Translations under genes and position numbers: made by a program
Part shown: piece after piece, positions 50,750 through 60,342 of the stretch
Position numbering within the stretch: position 1 is the stretch's first letter
How the letters are laid out: each line of letters opens with the position of its first letter
The notes under the pieces: generated by a model
What the model was told of the DNA's origin: nothing
Databases searched by the model: none
Seen by the model: the letters and a program-made list of their open reading frames with translations, nothing else
From: Oscillospiraceae bacterium
Lineage (GTDB): Bacteria > Bacillota > Clostridia > Oscillospirales > Ruminococcaceae
Length of the DNA: 64,000 nucleotides
Assembly (NCBI GenBank): GCA_021203065.1
Contig: JAJQBX010000032.1
Location: 248,001 to 312,000, forward strand
Direction: 5' to 3'

Positions 50750-53692
50750 TCACTGATTTGCGGCAAAGTATTCTTCAATTGCTTCGACGATAGCGTCAGC
50801 AAGTCCGCTTTGCACTGTAGAATCGTTAAGTGCCATGGCTTCAGTGTAGTCTGTGACGAAGCCGCACTCAACCAAGATGGACGGAAATTCCTGTTCAAGA
50901 GTTACAGCGAAGTAGTTATATTTCGCTCCCCTGTTTCTGCTCTTACCGTCCTGATAAACGTAATCCTCGTAATATTCCGCCATCTTCTCTGCCACAAGGG
51001 TGGCGATAGGTTCAGAGAAGGGCGTGAAGTAGTAGGTTTCAACGCCCCGCACCCCCTCTCCGTTTGTCACACTGTTGCAGTGAATCGAAATATACAGGTC
51101 TGGGTCATATTGTCTGGCATATTCCGAGCGGTCATAAACGCTGATGTAGGTTGTGTCGCTCGGAATCATGTATACTGTTGCGCCCTTGGCTTCGAGCTTT
51201 GCGACAAGAAGCTTCGCAATTGCAAGGTTGATAACTCTTTCTACAACGTGACCGACAGCTCCGGGGTCTAATGTAGTTGAGCTGGTGTTATACCCGTGAC
51301 CGGGGTCTACTACTATTACTGCGCCGACGAGGCTTGAGTTATAGCCGTTGAAAGTGAACGTCAGATTTCCGTTGCCGTCATAATCGGCAGAATAGCCTGC
51401 AAATACACCGCTCTTCCTTAGCTTGAGCTTGAGCTGAATCTTCGTCTCACCGTCAACCTCAACCGTCTGCCATTCCGCACTGCTGAACAGCGAATCGGAG
51501 CTGAAGGTCGGGAGACCAGTATAGCCTGTTACGTAGTCAAACGTAATTATTACATAGTCAGGATCAAAGCTGTCCACCGAGTAGGTTCCGCTTACACCCG
51601 TTCCAAACGTCAGGGGTGAGTATGAAATTGTGAACGGCGTCTGGTAGTCAAGATTGAACGTCAGAACTGTGTCTCCGTCACTGTTCTGGTAGGATTCAGT
51701 TGAAGCGATAGTGTTGCTGATGATCGTATAGCCGTCGACAAGTGTGCAGTCGGAGGCTTTCAGTCGTAGTCCGGAAGCTGTCAGATAGTACTTGACAGTC
51801 TGGCTTACGCCCTCAGAAGTGACACTGTAGGTTACTTCGTTGACGAGCACATCGATTGTCCCTGCAGGAAGTCTTGGAGAAGTAGGAATTGCAATAGCAT
51901 CAGTTGTGTAATAGTCATATGCTAACGTGTTATCCTCATTGACGACAACAAGCTGAGTAGCCTCTGCTGTCGGAGAAATTGCATTGACTATAACCTTTGC
52001 AGCTGTTACATCTTCATAGCTCAGATTCTTATAGTTACCACTGATGTAGATGTAGCCTAAATCCTGTTCTTCACCTACAATGCCCTCAGGTGCTGTGAAG
52101 TAGCCGGTAAATATCGCATAGCTCGAGTTTTCGTCGAGGTCATCTGAGCCGGAGGTTTGTTCTGTCAGAGTGATTGTTTCCCCATCAAGTGTTGCTACAA
52201 CTGTAGAGCCAGAGTATGCAGTTACACTTACTGAAATTTTTGTCGAACCCTCGACATTCATCGTGGTGCCCTCATCAGGTTCAACCGACTGGATAACATC
52301 TACCTTTCTTGTGATCTTGTAGGTAACTGTGTTGGCTTTATTCTGGAATGTGAATGTATTGACTCCGACCTCAAGCTCCTCCTCAAAGTAGAAGTTTCCT
52401 GCTTCATTAAGCGTTATGATTTCGCCATTGAAGTACACGTCAAAATTGGAATCGTATGTACCTTGGAATTTGACGGTGGTTTCGTAGGTTGTATAGTTCG
52501 TCTTCGTAGGAAGAACCATCTCAAGCTGTGTATATAGCGAATCGGTATCGATAAGCCCATCGTAATACTTGACAAGGGCATCGGTGCTGCTTCCGACATT
52601 ATCCACCAAAGACTCATATGAACGGAATATGCTTCCTTGATATGCCGAGTAATCTGCACATTCCTCAAGCTGCTTGAGAATCTGGTCTGATGCCCAAGAT
52701 GTATCGGTTGTGCTTATTCTGTCATTAGCATGGCTTATGAACATAGGAATGTCATTGGCTTCGGCAAGCTCATTCCACCAAGAAGCAACGCTTGTAAAGC
52801 TGAGCTCAGTTGATTCCAGACCTCCATAGCAGGTAACGATAACGAAATCCGCATAGTCGTTTTCGATATATGCCTTTGTGTCAGAATATCCGTCTGCAAG
52901 AGCCTCGAAGTCATCCTCTGTATCTGAGCCATCGGGGTCGTTTTCCTCGTTCATCCATGCATTGGTTGCGGCGAGACCGACTGCAACAGTGTTACTGGTC
53001 GAATGGATTGCGTTGCTGACGAGCTTGAATATGTATTCGCTGTTATCCAAAAGCCAGTTTTCATATCCGATTCCGGAGCCATACTTGAGATAATTTTCAT
53101 AGCTGTTTTCATCGACATCGGCATAGTAGCCGTCGATGATGATTCCGTCAATGAGATACTTATTAGTCAGCTTGTGTGCGCACTGGGACAGATAATCTAT
53201 CCTGTCGCTTACCGTTTCAAGCTCGTTTGCTTCTATTGCATCTCCTAAGTCGAAAGTGATGTAGACATAATAGTTAAGGTTTCTTGCGGCTTCGATAAGC
53301 ATGTCGAGCGGCGAGCCGTTCAGGTAGATTTTTGCATCAATTTCATAGTAGATAACACCATCATAGCTCGTGTTGATGATGATTGTGTTGAAGCCGTAAC
53401 TCTCAAGATTAGCGAATATCTCGCTTATTTCTTCGGATGTAACATCTGCAGACTGGTCAATATCGGTGAAGAAGTCATAGCCGATGGTGATATACGTTGC
53501 ACGCATGTCGTCAGGAAATGAAAAGACATCTTCTGCAGTTGCAGCTGTGATTAATTCTTCTGCGGTTGCTTCAACCTCGGTTTCCTCAGAAACTTCATCA
53601 TCAGCAAACACACAAAGAGCCGTTCCGCTGTACGGAAAGACTGTAGTAAAGAGAAGCACCAAGGATAATAAAACAGAAAGAGTTTTCTTCAT
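50750..53692 (-). CDS. Secreted fusion: glycoside-hydrolase-like barrel plus N-acetylmuramoyl-L-alanine amidase
   Basis: This 980-residue protein starts with a signal peptide (residues 1-31). A TIM-barrel region follows (about 60-400; FNTIIINTSYDGVIYY, DGIIIDGYYAD), like GHL10/DUF187 proteins. Next comes a Ser/Thr-rich middle of beta domains (about 410-780) and a C-terminal Amidase_3 domain: VVDPGHG near 797 (zinc His), VVERVINL (Glu), SIHCNS (His) and ILVECGFVT near 940 (catalytic Glu). It should cut cell-wall stem peptides from glycan, perhaps on a specific polymer recognised by the barrel. It is followed by the nfnA promoter. Confidence 0.85.
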   Translation of the reverse strand: MKKTLSVLLSLVLLFTTVFPYSGTALCVFADDEVSEETEVEATAEELITAATAEDVFSFPDDMRATYITIGYDFFTDIDQSADVTSEEISEIFANLESYGFNTIIINTSYDGVIYYEIDAKIYLNGSPLDMLIEAARNLNYYVYITFDLGDAIEANELETVSDRIDYLSQCAHKLTNKYLIDGIIIDGYYADVDENSYENYLKYGSGIGYENWLLDNSEYIFKLVSNAIHSTSNTVAVGLAATNAWMNEENDPDGSDTEDDFEALADGYSDTKAYIENDYADFVIVTCYGGLESTELSFTSVASWWNELAEANDIPMFISHANDRISTTDTSWASDQILKQLEECADYSAYQGSIFRSYESLVDNVGSSTDALVKYYDGLIDTDSLYTQLEMVLPTKTNYTTYETTVKFQGTYDSNFDVYFNGEIITLNEAGNFYFEEELEVGVNTFTFQNKANTVTYKITRKVDVIQSVEPDEGTTMNVEGSTKISVSVTAYSGSTVVATLDGETITLTEQTSGSDDLDENSSYAIFTGYFTAPEGIVGEEQDLGYIYISGNYKNLSYEDVTAAKVIVNAISPTAEATQLVVVNEDNTLAYDYYTTDAIAIPTSPRLPAGTIDVLVNEVTYSVTSEGVSQTVKYYLTASGLRLKASDCTLVDGYTIISNTIASTESYQNSDGDTVLTFNLDYQTPFTISYSPLTFGTGVSGTYSVDSFDPDYVIITFDYVTGYTGLPTFSSDSLFSSAEWQTVEVDGETKIQLKLKLRKSGVFAGYSADYDGNGNLTFTFNGYNSSLVGAVIVVDPGHGYNTSSTTLDPGAVGHVVERVINLAIAKLLVAKLEAKGATVYMIPSDTTYISVYDRSEYARQYDPDLYISIHCNSVTNGEGVRGVETYYFTPFSEPIATLVAEKMAEYYEDYVYQDGKSRNRGAKYNYFAVTLEQEFPSILVECGFVTDYTEAMALNDSTVQSGLADAIVEAIEEYFAANQ

Positions 53693-53718
53693 GAGTTCAC
53701 CTTTTGGGTTAAGCCAAA

Positions 53719-55473
53719 CTAATAGTTGGCGAGGGATTTGATGAGGCTTGCGATTTCTCCTGAGAGGAGTGTGTCAGATGAGCTGGCGACCAATGAACTG
53801 TAGCGGTAATACGCACATCCGGAATACCCGGACAGAGCTGATATATAGTCGGTCTGCTTGGAAAGCATACTGCCGGAGCTCCATTCAGTGGTTGTCCCGA
53901 CCTTGTAGGCGGCAATTCCACAGATAAGCTGTACCGAAGAGCTTGTGACCAGTTCTTCCCATTGAACAGCAGTGGTATCAAACGGAAGACTTCCGGAATA
54001 ACCGTAGTAGATTTGCGGGACTATGTAGTCTATATAACCTGTTGTAGAGCACCAGAGCTCAACATCAGCATAGAGCTTATTGAGATTGTTACTGAGATTT
54101 CCTTGCGGAGATACGCCAAAGAGAACGCTCGAGTTGCAGGATTTCACGGTTGAATAGATTTCCTTGACGAGTTGGCTTACCGTATCTCTTCGCCACTGGT
54201 CGAGATCATTGCTTCCTGAAACGGAAAATGCGAGAGCATCAAATGATTCATCGGTAGTCGGATAGAAATAGTCATCTATATGTATTCCGTCGACGTCGTA
54301 GTTTGAAACAATTTCTGCAATGCCGGCGCATATCAGTTCTCTTACAGCTGAGTAAGCGGGACTTAGCCAGTAGTAGCCGGTATCGCTGTCATAAACGAGA
54401 TAAGTTCCGTTTGTAGAGCCGGATGAGTACCACTGCTTGAGAGTGTATGAAGAGCTCATAGACTCAAAGTTTTTCTTTGTAGTGGTTCTCATTGGATTGA
54501 CCCATGCATGGAATGACAGTCCTAATTTGTGAGCTTCGGTTATCATTATTTCAAGCGGATCGTAGGAAGGCTTGTCCCCTACCGTTCCGGAATATGCAGA
54601 CGTGAATGGATAGTAATCAGAGTAATAGTAGGCGTCTCCGAATGCTCTGACATGGACATAGACCGTGTTACAACCAAGTGAGACCACATAAGCAAATGCC
54701 TCCGAAATAGATTCGGCGAACTCTGCTTCTGTCGCTCCTGCAAGCATCGTGTCTATATCCAAGTAAGCGAACCAGACAGCTTTTACTGTGGAATAGTTAA
54801 GAGCAGTGTAGCTACTTGTGCCGAGCTGGGAGACAATCTCGTCAACGTCAACTTCATCGTCAATTTCAACATCTTCATCGCTTGCGGCTGTAGTGGTGGC
54901 GGAGGTGACTGTTGAAATGGTGGTAGTTATTGTGGTGATAGCGGTTGTCACCGTAGTTGTTGCGGCAGTTGTAGTGGTTTCTTCATCCTCTTCATATACA
55001 TCAGACAGATACCTGCCGTTTACGAAATATTCCCCGCCCTTGAATTCAATCCGATACCAGCCGTTTGAGACAATTCCGGTTACACTAACGCTATCACCTT
55101 TGTCAAGATGCCCGATTCTTTCACTGTCAGCGTCAGGAAGCTGCCGAACATTTACCGAATATACGGCATACATAGTAGCTTCATAGTCGGTTATCGTGTA
55201 ATCGGAGGATGCTTCGCTGTCGGCGACTGCAGTGGTTGTTGAACCCGAATCAGGTGTGGTAGTCACTGCACTTTCTGAGTCAGAAGTTTCTATCGTGGAA
55301 TAGACGGGAGCGGTTTCGGTTTCTGATGATGTGGTCTGGGTTGAGACGGATGCGTAGGTTTCTATCGTGACAGAACCGTTTACAGAAGTCTCATCAGTGG
55401 ATCTCTGCGTACAGGATGTGAGAGTCAGAATAGTGAAAATCAGAGTAAAAAGCAAGACGGACTTCCTCATCAT
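53719..55473 (-). CDS. Lipoprotein with SH3 domain and GHL10-type glycoside hydrolase-like barrel
   Basis: This 584-residue protein has a lipobox LTSC (Cys21), a Ser/Thr-rich spacer and an SH3-type domain (about 100-160; VNVRQLPDADSERIG). A Thr-rich linker (about 165-205) leads to a GHL10/DUF187 barrel (about 228-575) with NTVYVHVRAFGDAYY, FHAWVNPMRTT, VDGIHIDDYFYP and a YIDYIVPQIYYG strand. It may bind and process wall or extracellular glycan. The neighbouring amidase carries a related barrel, so the two may act together. Confidence 0.85.
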   Translation of the reverse strand: MMRKSVLLFTLIFTILTLTSCTQRSTDETSVNGSVTIETYASVSTQTTSSETETAPVYSTIETSDSESAVTTTPDSGSTTTAVADSEASSDYTITDYEATMYAVYSVNVRQLPDADSERIGHLDKGDSVSVTGIVSNGWYRIEFKGGEYFVNGRYLSDVYEEDEETTTTAATTTVTTAITTITTTISTVTSATTTAASDEDVEIDDEVDVDEIVSQLGTSSYTALNYSTVKAVWFAYLDIDTMLAGATEAEFAESISEAFAYVVSLGCNTVYVHVRAFGDAYYYSDYYPFTSAYSGTVGDKPSYDPLEIMITEAHKLGLSFHAWVNPMRTTTKKNFESMSSSYTLKQWYSSGSTNGTYLVYDSDTGYYWLSPAYSAVRELICAGIAEIVSNYDVDGIHIDDYFYPTTDESFDALAFSVSGSNDLDQWRRDTVSQLVKEIYSTVKSCNSSVLFGVSPQGNLSNNLNKLYADVELWCSTTGYIDYIVPQIYYGYSGSLPFDTTAVQWEELVTSSSVQLICGIAAYKVGTTTEWSSGSMLSKQTDYISALSGYSGCAYYRYSSLVASSSDTLLSGEIASLIKSLANY

Positions 55474-55522
55474 AACCTCCAGAAAAAATACTCACACCGA
55501 CCAAATTACGCTGATGACTATG

Positions 55523-55551
55523 ATTATACCATTTTCCGAGCAATATTACAA
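55523..55551 (-). promoter_or_regulatory. Sigma-A promoter of the GHL10 lipoprotein gene
   Basis: On the minus strand TTGTAA and TATAAT are separated by 17 bases, with TG one base before the -10. It lies 50 bases before the start codon and probably also drives the amidase gene. Confidence 0.75.
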
Positions 55552-55617
55552 GAGCTTTATGTCGACAATATCTGCTAATCTCAGAAAAGATTTTCCTGAA
55601 AATATTCAGAAAAGCCC

Positions 55618-55646
55618 TTGACAAAAGGAGTACTATATGTTATCAT
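55618..55646 (+). promoter_or_regulatory. Sigma-A promoter of perR
   Basis: TTGACA and TATCAT are separated by 17 bases. An inverted repeat follows directly at the expected start of transcription. Confidence 0.8.
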
Positions 55647-55651
55647 AAATC

Positions 55652-55664
55652 AAGAATCATTCTT
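55652..55664 (+). promoter_or_regulatory. PerR/Fur-like operator
   Basis: AAGAAT, C and ATTCTT form a perfect 6-1-6 inverted repeat between the -10 and the ribosome site. Its AATnATT core matches the PerR box of Bacillus. This suggests autoregulation. Confidence 0.6.
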
Positions 55665-55680
55665 AATTTTGGTGATGAGC

Positions 55681-56067
55681 ATGACAAAACAGCGCAAACT
55701 GATAAAGGAGATAATCAATAACTCCGAACGCCACCTCACCGCCGAGGAAATATTCACCGAGGCGAGAAAGAGTATGCCAAGCATTGCCCTCGGAACTGTT
55801 TACAGGAATCTTGGCAAGCTTTGTGAGGACAATGAAATCCGGTTGATTAGCCTTCGTGGCTTTTCCGACTGCTATGACAAGTCTTTTTCACCGCATGGAC
55901 ATCTTATCTGTAATTCCTGCGGCAGAGTTGATGACTTCCCTATTTCCGATATTGGTGAGGAGCTTACACAAAGGCTTGGAGTAGATCTTATTTATTACGA
56001 TATAAATGCTCATTACATCTGTGATGATTGCAAGAAGAAAATCCCGGTTACTGACGACAGTTTTTAA
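55681..56067 (+). CDS. perR: Fur-family regulator, PerR type
   Basis: This 128-residue repressor has a winged helix (LTAEEIFTEARK and IALGTVYRNLGKL) and metal sites: HGHLICNSCGRV and YICDDCKKK provide four structural Cys, and His/Asp residues provide the regulatory site. The adjacent rubrerythrin gene favours PerR (peroxide sensing) over iron Fur. The ATG at 55681 is preferred because GGTGAT lies upstream; ATG 55675 is also possible. Confidence 0.88.
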   Translation: MTKQRKLIKEIINNSERHLTAEEIFTEARKSMPSIALGTVYRNLGKLCEDNEIRLISLRGFSDCYDKSFSPHGHLICNSCGRVDDFPISDIGEELTQRLGVDLIYYDINAHYICDDCKKKIPVTDDSF

Positions 56068-56083
56068 AACCGTCGTGTAATAT

Positions 56084-56098
56084 AAAATTTTAAATTTT
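56084..56098 (+). promoter_or_regulatory. Candidate PerR operator before rubrerythrin
   Basis: AAAATTT, T and AAATTTT form a perfect 7-1-7 repeat just before the AAGGAG ribosome site. It is AT-only, so chance is possible. A weak hairpin (56054-56076) spans the perR stop. Confidence 0.4.
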
Positions 56099-56112
56099 AA
56101 GGAGAACTTGAT

Positions 56113-56646
56113 ATGGAATTAAAAGGCTCTAAAACTGAACAAAATTTGATGACAGCTTTTTCAGGCGAGTCTCAGGCAAGAAATAAGTATACATACTTTG
56201 CTTCTGTTGCAAAGAAGGAGGGGTATGAGCAGATCGCTGAGATCTTCCTCAAGACCGCTGAGAACGAGAAGGAGCATGCAAAGCTCTGGTTCAAGGCTCT
56301 TGACGGAATCGGCTCTACTCCCGAGAACCTCAAGGCTGCTGCCGAGGGCGAGAACTACGAGTGGACTGATATGTACGCTACATTCGCCAAGGAAGCAGAG
56401 GAGGAAGGCTTCAAGGTTCTGGCTGCTCAGTTCAGAATGGTTGGCGAGATCGAGAAGGCTCACGAGGAGAGATATTTGAAGCTTCTTGACAATGTTGAGA
56501 TGCAGAAGGTATTTGAAAAGAGCGAAGAGACCATGTGGGAGTGCCGCAACTGCGGACATCTCGTTATCGGCAAGAAAGCACCTGCTGTCTGCCCTGTATG
56601 CGCTCATCCCGGAAGCTTCTTCGAAGTAAGAAAAGAAAACTACTGA
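56113..56646 (+). CDS. rbr: Rubrerythrin
   Basis: This 177-residue non-haem iron protein reduces hydrogen peroxide in anaerobes. A ferritin-like four-helix domain carries the di-iron ligands ([22 protein letters not shown] and [11 protein letters not shown]). A C-terminal rubredoxin domain has the pairs CRNC and CPVC. AAGGAG is upstream, and perR lies immediately before it. Confidence 0.96.
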   Translation: MELKGSKTEQNLMTAFSGESQARNKYTYFASVAKKEGYEQIAEIFLKTAENEKEHAKLWFKALDGIGSTPENLKAAAEGENYEWTDMYATFAKEAEEEGFKVLAAQFRMVGEIEKAHEERYLKLLDNVEMQKVFEKSEETMWECRNCGHLVIGKKAPAVCPVCAHPGSFFEVRKENY

Positions 56647-56656
56647 TTCAACTTCA

Positions 56657-56687
56657 CGGAGTCCTGAGAATTATTCTCGGGGCTCTG
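56657..56687 (+). other. Hairpin after rubrerythrin
   Basis: GAGTCCTGAGAA and TTCTCGGGGCTC pair over 12 bases, with wobbles, around TTA. No clear T-tract follows. It may be a weak terminator or a stability element. Confidence 0.5.
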
Positions 56688-56712
56688 TTCCGTTACAGAT
56701 AAGGAGATTAAT

Positions 56713-57444
56713 ATGAGGCTTTTGATTGTAAGACATGCAGACCCTGACTACTCTATAGACTCACTGACCGAAAAGGGCTGGCGTGAGGCAGAGCTTCTCA
56801 GCGACAGGCTTTCAAAACTAGATGTAAAGGCTTTTTACTGCTCACCTCTTGGACGAGCTCAGGATACGGCTTCACTGACTCTTAAGAAGATGGGCAGAGA
56901 AGCGGAAACCCTTGAATGGTTGAAAGAGTTTTACTATTGTCAGGTCACTCCGCCATATCTTAATGAGGGCGAAACTGTCATAACATGGGACTTCATGCCG
57001 TCCTTCTTTACAAAGTGTGATGACTTGTATGACAAAGACAAATTCATGCACGTTGATTTCATGGAGAAGGGCGATTACCCTACCCTATACAAGGCTGTAA
57101 CTGACGGACTTGATGAGCTTTTGGAAAAGCATGGCTATCGCCGTAACGGAAGATATTATGATGCAGTTGAGTCAAACAGAGATACAATAGTCCTCTTTTG
57201 CCACTTCGGAATAGAGTGCCAGCTTCTGGGGCACCTTCTCAGCATATCCCCTGTCGTTCTCGGGCAGAATTTCTGCGCAGCTCCGTCTTCTGTTACAACG
57301 CTTTACACGGAGGAACGTGAGCAAGGAATAGCTTCATTCAGAATGGCGGCTTTCGGTGACACATCGCACTTATACGTTGCAGGAGAAGAACCTGCATTTT
57401 CGGCAAGATTCTGTGAGACGTTTGATTCAGACGAAAGACACTGA
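56713..57444 (+). CDS. Histidine phosphatase superfamily protein
   Basis: This 243-residue protein has the catalytic motif VRHADPDYS near residue 6, in place of the usual RHG, and later SPLGRAQDTASL and FCHFGIECQLLG with the second His. It could be a phosphoglycerate mutase-like or broad phosphatase; the substrate is unknown. AAGGAG precedes the ATG. A strong bidirectional terminator follows. Confidence 0.88.
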   Translation: MRLLIVRHADPDYSIDSLTEKGWREAELLSDRLSKLDVKAFYCSPLGRAQDTASLTLKKMGREAETLEWLKEFYYCQVTPPYLNEGETVITWDFMPSFFTKCDDLYDKDKFMHVDFMEKGDYPTLYKAVTDGLDELLEKHGYRRNGRYYDAVESNRDTIVLFCHFGIECQLLGHLLSISPVVLGQNFCAAPSSVTTLYTEEREQGIASFRMAAFGDTSHLYVAGEEPAFSARFCETFDSDERH

Positions 57445-57456
57445 TAAGCAGATAAA

Positions 57457-57489
57457 AATCCGTCGGCGAGAAAACCGACGGATTATTTT
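57457..57489 (+). terminator. Bidirectional terminator between the histidine phosphatase and uvrA
   Basis: AATCCGTCGG and CCGACGGATT form a perfect 10-bp stem around CGAGAAAA, with A and T tracts on the two sides. Confidence 0.92.
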
Positions 57490-60335
57490 TATCTCCATTC
57501 GAGAGCTTTTTTGAGATATTGTCCGGTGTATGAGGCTGGATTTTCGGCGACTTCTTCCGGGGTGCCGGTTGCAATTACCGTTCCTCCACCAGAGCCGCCC
57601 TCAGGTCCCAAGTCGATGATATAGTCTGCGCACTTGATGACGTCTAAGTTATGTTCGATGACAACTACTGTGTTCCCGTTGTCGCAAAGCTGTTCGAGCA
57701 TGTCTATAAGCTTTGAAACATCGTCTGTATGAAGTCCGGTTGTGGGCTCATCAAGGATGTAGATAGTTCTTCCGGTCGCCTTTCTCGAAAGCTCTGTTGC
57801 AAGCTTGACACGCTGGGCTTCGCCGCCGGAAAGAGTCGTTGACGGCTGACCAAGCTTAAGATAGCCTAAGCCTACATCACGGAGTGTTTTGATCTTCCGA
57901 TAAATCTTCGGCATATTCTCAAAGAACGAGCAGGACTCCTCGATTGTCATGTCCAGAACGTCTGCGATGCTCTTACCCTTATACTTGACCTCAAGCGTTT
58001 CTCTGTTGTAACGTGCGCCGTGGCAGACTTCGCATGGGACGTATACATCAGGCAGGAAGTGCATTTCGATCTTGATTATTCCATCGCCCTCACAGGCTTC
58101 GCATCTGCCTCCACGGACGTTGAACGAGAATCTGCCCTGATTGTAGCCTCTCATTTTGGCATCGTTCGTCATTGCAAACAGCTCACGGATGTCATTGAAA
58201 ACGCCGGTGTAGGTGGCAGGATTAGAGCGTGGAGTTCTTCCTATCGGGGACTGGTCGATATTGATAACCTTGTCGAGGTTCTCAAGCCCCTCAATTCTCT
58301 TGAATGCACCCGGGACAATCTTAGCTCTGTTTAGCTTGACCGCAAGCTCTTTGTAGAGTATTTCATTTACGAGTGAGCTTTTGCCGCTTCCCGATACTCC
58401 GGTGACGCATGTGAAAGTGCCAAGAGGAAAGTCGACGTTGATTTTCTGCAGATTATTCTCTGCCGCCCCTATTACACGGAGCTTAGCTCCACTTCCCTGT
58501 CTGCGCTCACTGGGAATCGGAATTTTTCTCTTTCCACTGAGATATGCGCCGGTTGTTGAGCGTTCGCAGTTCATGATGTCCTGAGGCGTTCCAGTGCAGA
58601 CTATTTCGCCTCCATGAACCCCTGCACCCGGACCAACATCAACAATGTAATCAGCCGCAAGCATTGTCTCTTCATCATGCTCGACTACTATGAGAGTGTT
58701 GCCAAGGTCTCTTAGCCTCTTGAGTGAAGCTATAAGCTTGGCATTGTCCCTTTGATGAAGACCGATGCTTGGTTCGTCGAGGATATAGAGAACTCCGACA
58801 AGAGAAGATCCAATCTGGGTTGCGAGCCGTATGCGCTGGCTTTCACCGCCTGAGAGAGTAGAGCTTGAGCGTGAAAGCGAAAGATAGTCAAGTCCGACGT
58901 TCTTGAGGAATCCTAATCTGGATTTGATTTCCTTCAGAATCTGTGAAGCAATTAACTGTTCACGCTCTGTAAGCCTGAGATTTTCGAAGAAGTCGATAGT
59001 GTCGTTTATAGAAAGCTTACAGAGGTCGGCTATGTTCAGCCCGCCTACAGTAACACCCAGAACTTCTTTCTTAAGCCTGTCGCCATGGCAGGTTTTGCAT
59101 TTGACTTCGCTCATGTATTCTTCGATTTTGGCTTTTGTAGCGTCGCTTTCCGATGAGCGATAACGTCTGTCGAGGTTGTTTATAACTCCCTCAAACGGCT
59201 GAATCCAGTATCCCCCGCCCCATTCGTCGGGACGCTTGAACTGAAGCTTCTGTCCTTGAGTACCATATAGGAAAATATCAATTGCATCTTTAGGCAAATC
59301 CTTTATAGGAGTATCGAGAGAAATTCCGTACTTTTCACTTATGGCGTTGTAGTAAATCATGGTGAAAGAGTCATCATTGAGAGTATTCCAGCCATCTGCT
59401 CTGATTCCGCCCTGTCTTATTGTAAGCTCGTCGTTCGGGATGACTTTCTTCGGGTCGACCTGCAGGAACATTCCGAGACCTGTGCAGTCGGGGCATGCTC
59501 CGTAAGGATTATTGAACGAGAACATTCTTGGCGATAATTCTTCAATTGATACACCGTGCTCAGGGCATGCATAGTTCTGCGAGAACATCATCTCTTCGCC
59601 GTCGATAACATCGACAACTGCCAGCCCTCCGGAAAGTGAAGTGACGATTTCAATGCTACTCGATAATCTTGAACGTATTTCCGGCTTGATTACAAGACGA
59701 TCGACTACAACTTCAATAGTGTGCTTCTTGTTCTTCTCAAGCTTGATTTTTTCTGCAAGGTCGTAGATAATGCCGTCTATTCTGACTCTAACATAGCCCG
59801 ATTTCTTCAGCTGTTCAAGCTCTTTGACATATTCGCCCTTTCTGCCTCTGACAATGGGAGCCAAAAGCTGAATTTTAGTCCCCTCCGGGAGCTCCATTAT
59901 CTTATCCACAATCTGGTCTACAGACTGTCTTTTTATCTCTCTTCCACAGACCGGGCAATGAGGAACACCGATTCTGGCGTATAGAAGCCTCAGATAGTCG
60001 TATATTTCAGTTACAGTTCCGACTGTTGAACGTGGGTTATTTGAAGTGGTTTTCTGGTCAATAGAGATTGCTGGTGAAAGACCGTCGATGCTGTCTACAT
60101 CCGGCTTGTCCATCTGCCCCAAGAACATTCTCGCATAGGAGGAAAGGCTTTCGATATACCTCCTCTGACCATCGGCAAATATCGTATCAAAAGCCAGCGA
60201 CGACTTGCCTGAGCCGGAAAGACCGGTGAAGACGACAAATTTGTCTCTTGGAATGGTTACATCTATATTTTTGAGGTTGTGTTCCCTCGCACCCTTGATT
60301 ACAATCTGATTGTTTCCGGCAGTTTCATTTTCCAT
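57489..60335 (-). CDS. uvrA: Excinuclease ABC subunit A
   Basis: This 948-residue damage-sensing ATPase has two ABC modules: Walker [14 protein letters not shown] near 34 and [13 protein letters not shown] near 645, with matching [12 protein letters not shown] and [12 protein letters not shown] signatures. Zinc-finger blocks CPVCG and CEACEGDG...CEVCHG are present. It starts eight bases after uvrB, so the two are an operon. Length is normal. Confidence 0.97.
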   Translation of the reverse strand: MENETAGNNQIVIKGAREHNLKNIDVTIPRDKFVVFTGLSGSGKSSLAFDTIFADGQRRYIESLSSYARMFLGQMDKPDVDSIDGLSPAISIDQKTTSNNPRSTVGTVTEIYDYLRLLYARIGVPHCPVCGREIKRQSVDQIVDKIMELPEGTKIQLLAPIVRGRKGEYVKELEQLKKSGYVRVRIDGIIYDLAEKIKLEKNKKHTIEVVVDRLVIKPEIRSRLSSSIEIVTSLSGGLAVVDVIDGEEMMFSQNYACPEHGVSIEELSPRMFSFNNPYGACPDCTGLGMFLQVDPKKVIPNDELTIRQGGIRADGWNTLNDDSFTMIYYNAISEKYGISLDTPIKDLPKDAIDIFLYGTQGQKLQFKRPDEWGGGYWIQPFEGVINNLDRRYRSSESDATKAKIEEYMSEVKCKTCHGDRLKKEVLGVTVGGLNIADLCKLSINDTIDFFENLRLTEREQLIASQILKEIKSRLGFLKNVGLDYLSLSRSSSTLSGGESQRIRLATQIGSSLVGVLYILDEPSIGLHQRDNAKLIASLKRLRDLGNTLIVVEHDEETMLAADYIVDVGPGAGVHGGEIVCTGTPQDIMNCERSTTGAYLSGKRKIPIPSERRQGSGAKLRVIGAAENNLQKINVDFPLGTFTCVTGVSGSGKSSLVNEILYKELAVKLNRAKIVPGAFKRIEGLENLDKVINIDQSPIGRTPRSNPATYTGVFNDIRELFAMTNDAKMRGYNQGRFSFNVRGGRCEACEGDGIIKIEMHFLPDVYVPCEVCHGARYNRETLEVKYKGKSIADVLDMTIEESCSFFENMPKIYRKIKTLRDVGLGYLKLGQPSTTLSGGEAQRVKLATELSRKATGRTIYILDEPTTGLHTDDVSKLIDMLEQLCDNGNTVVVIEHNLDVIKCADYIIDLGPEGGSGGGTVIATGTPEEVAENPASYTGQYLKKALEWR

Positions 60336-60342
60336 ATATTCA

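Noticed and set aside
54818-55186. Val-rich open frame opposite the lipoprotein linker
   Set aside because: It is the antisense shadow of the Thr-rich linker and has no ribosome site.
59901-59915. DnaA-box-like TTATCCACA
   Set aside because: It is a single copy inside uvrA coding sequence with no cluster; chance is the best explanation.
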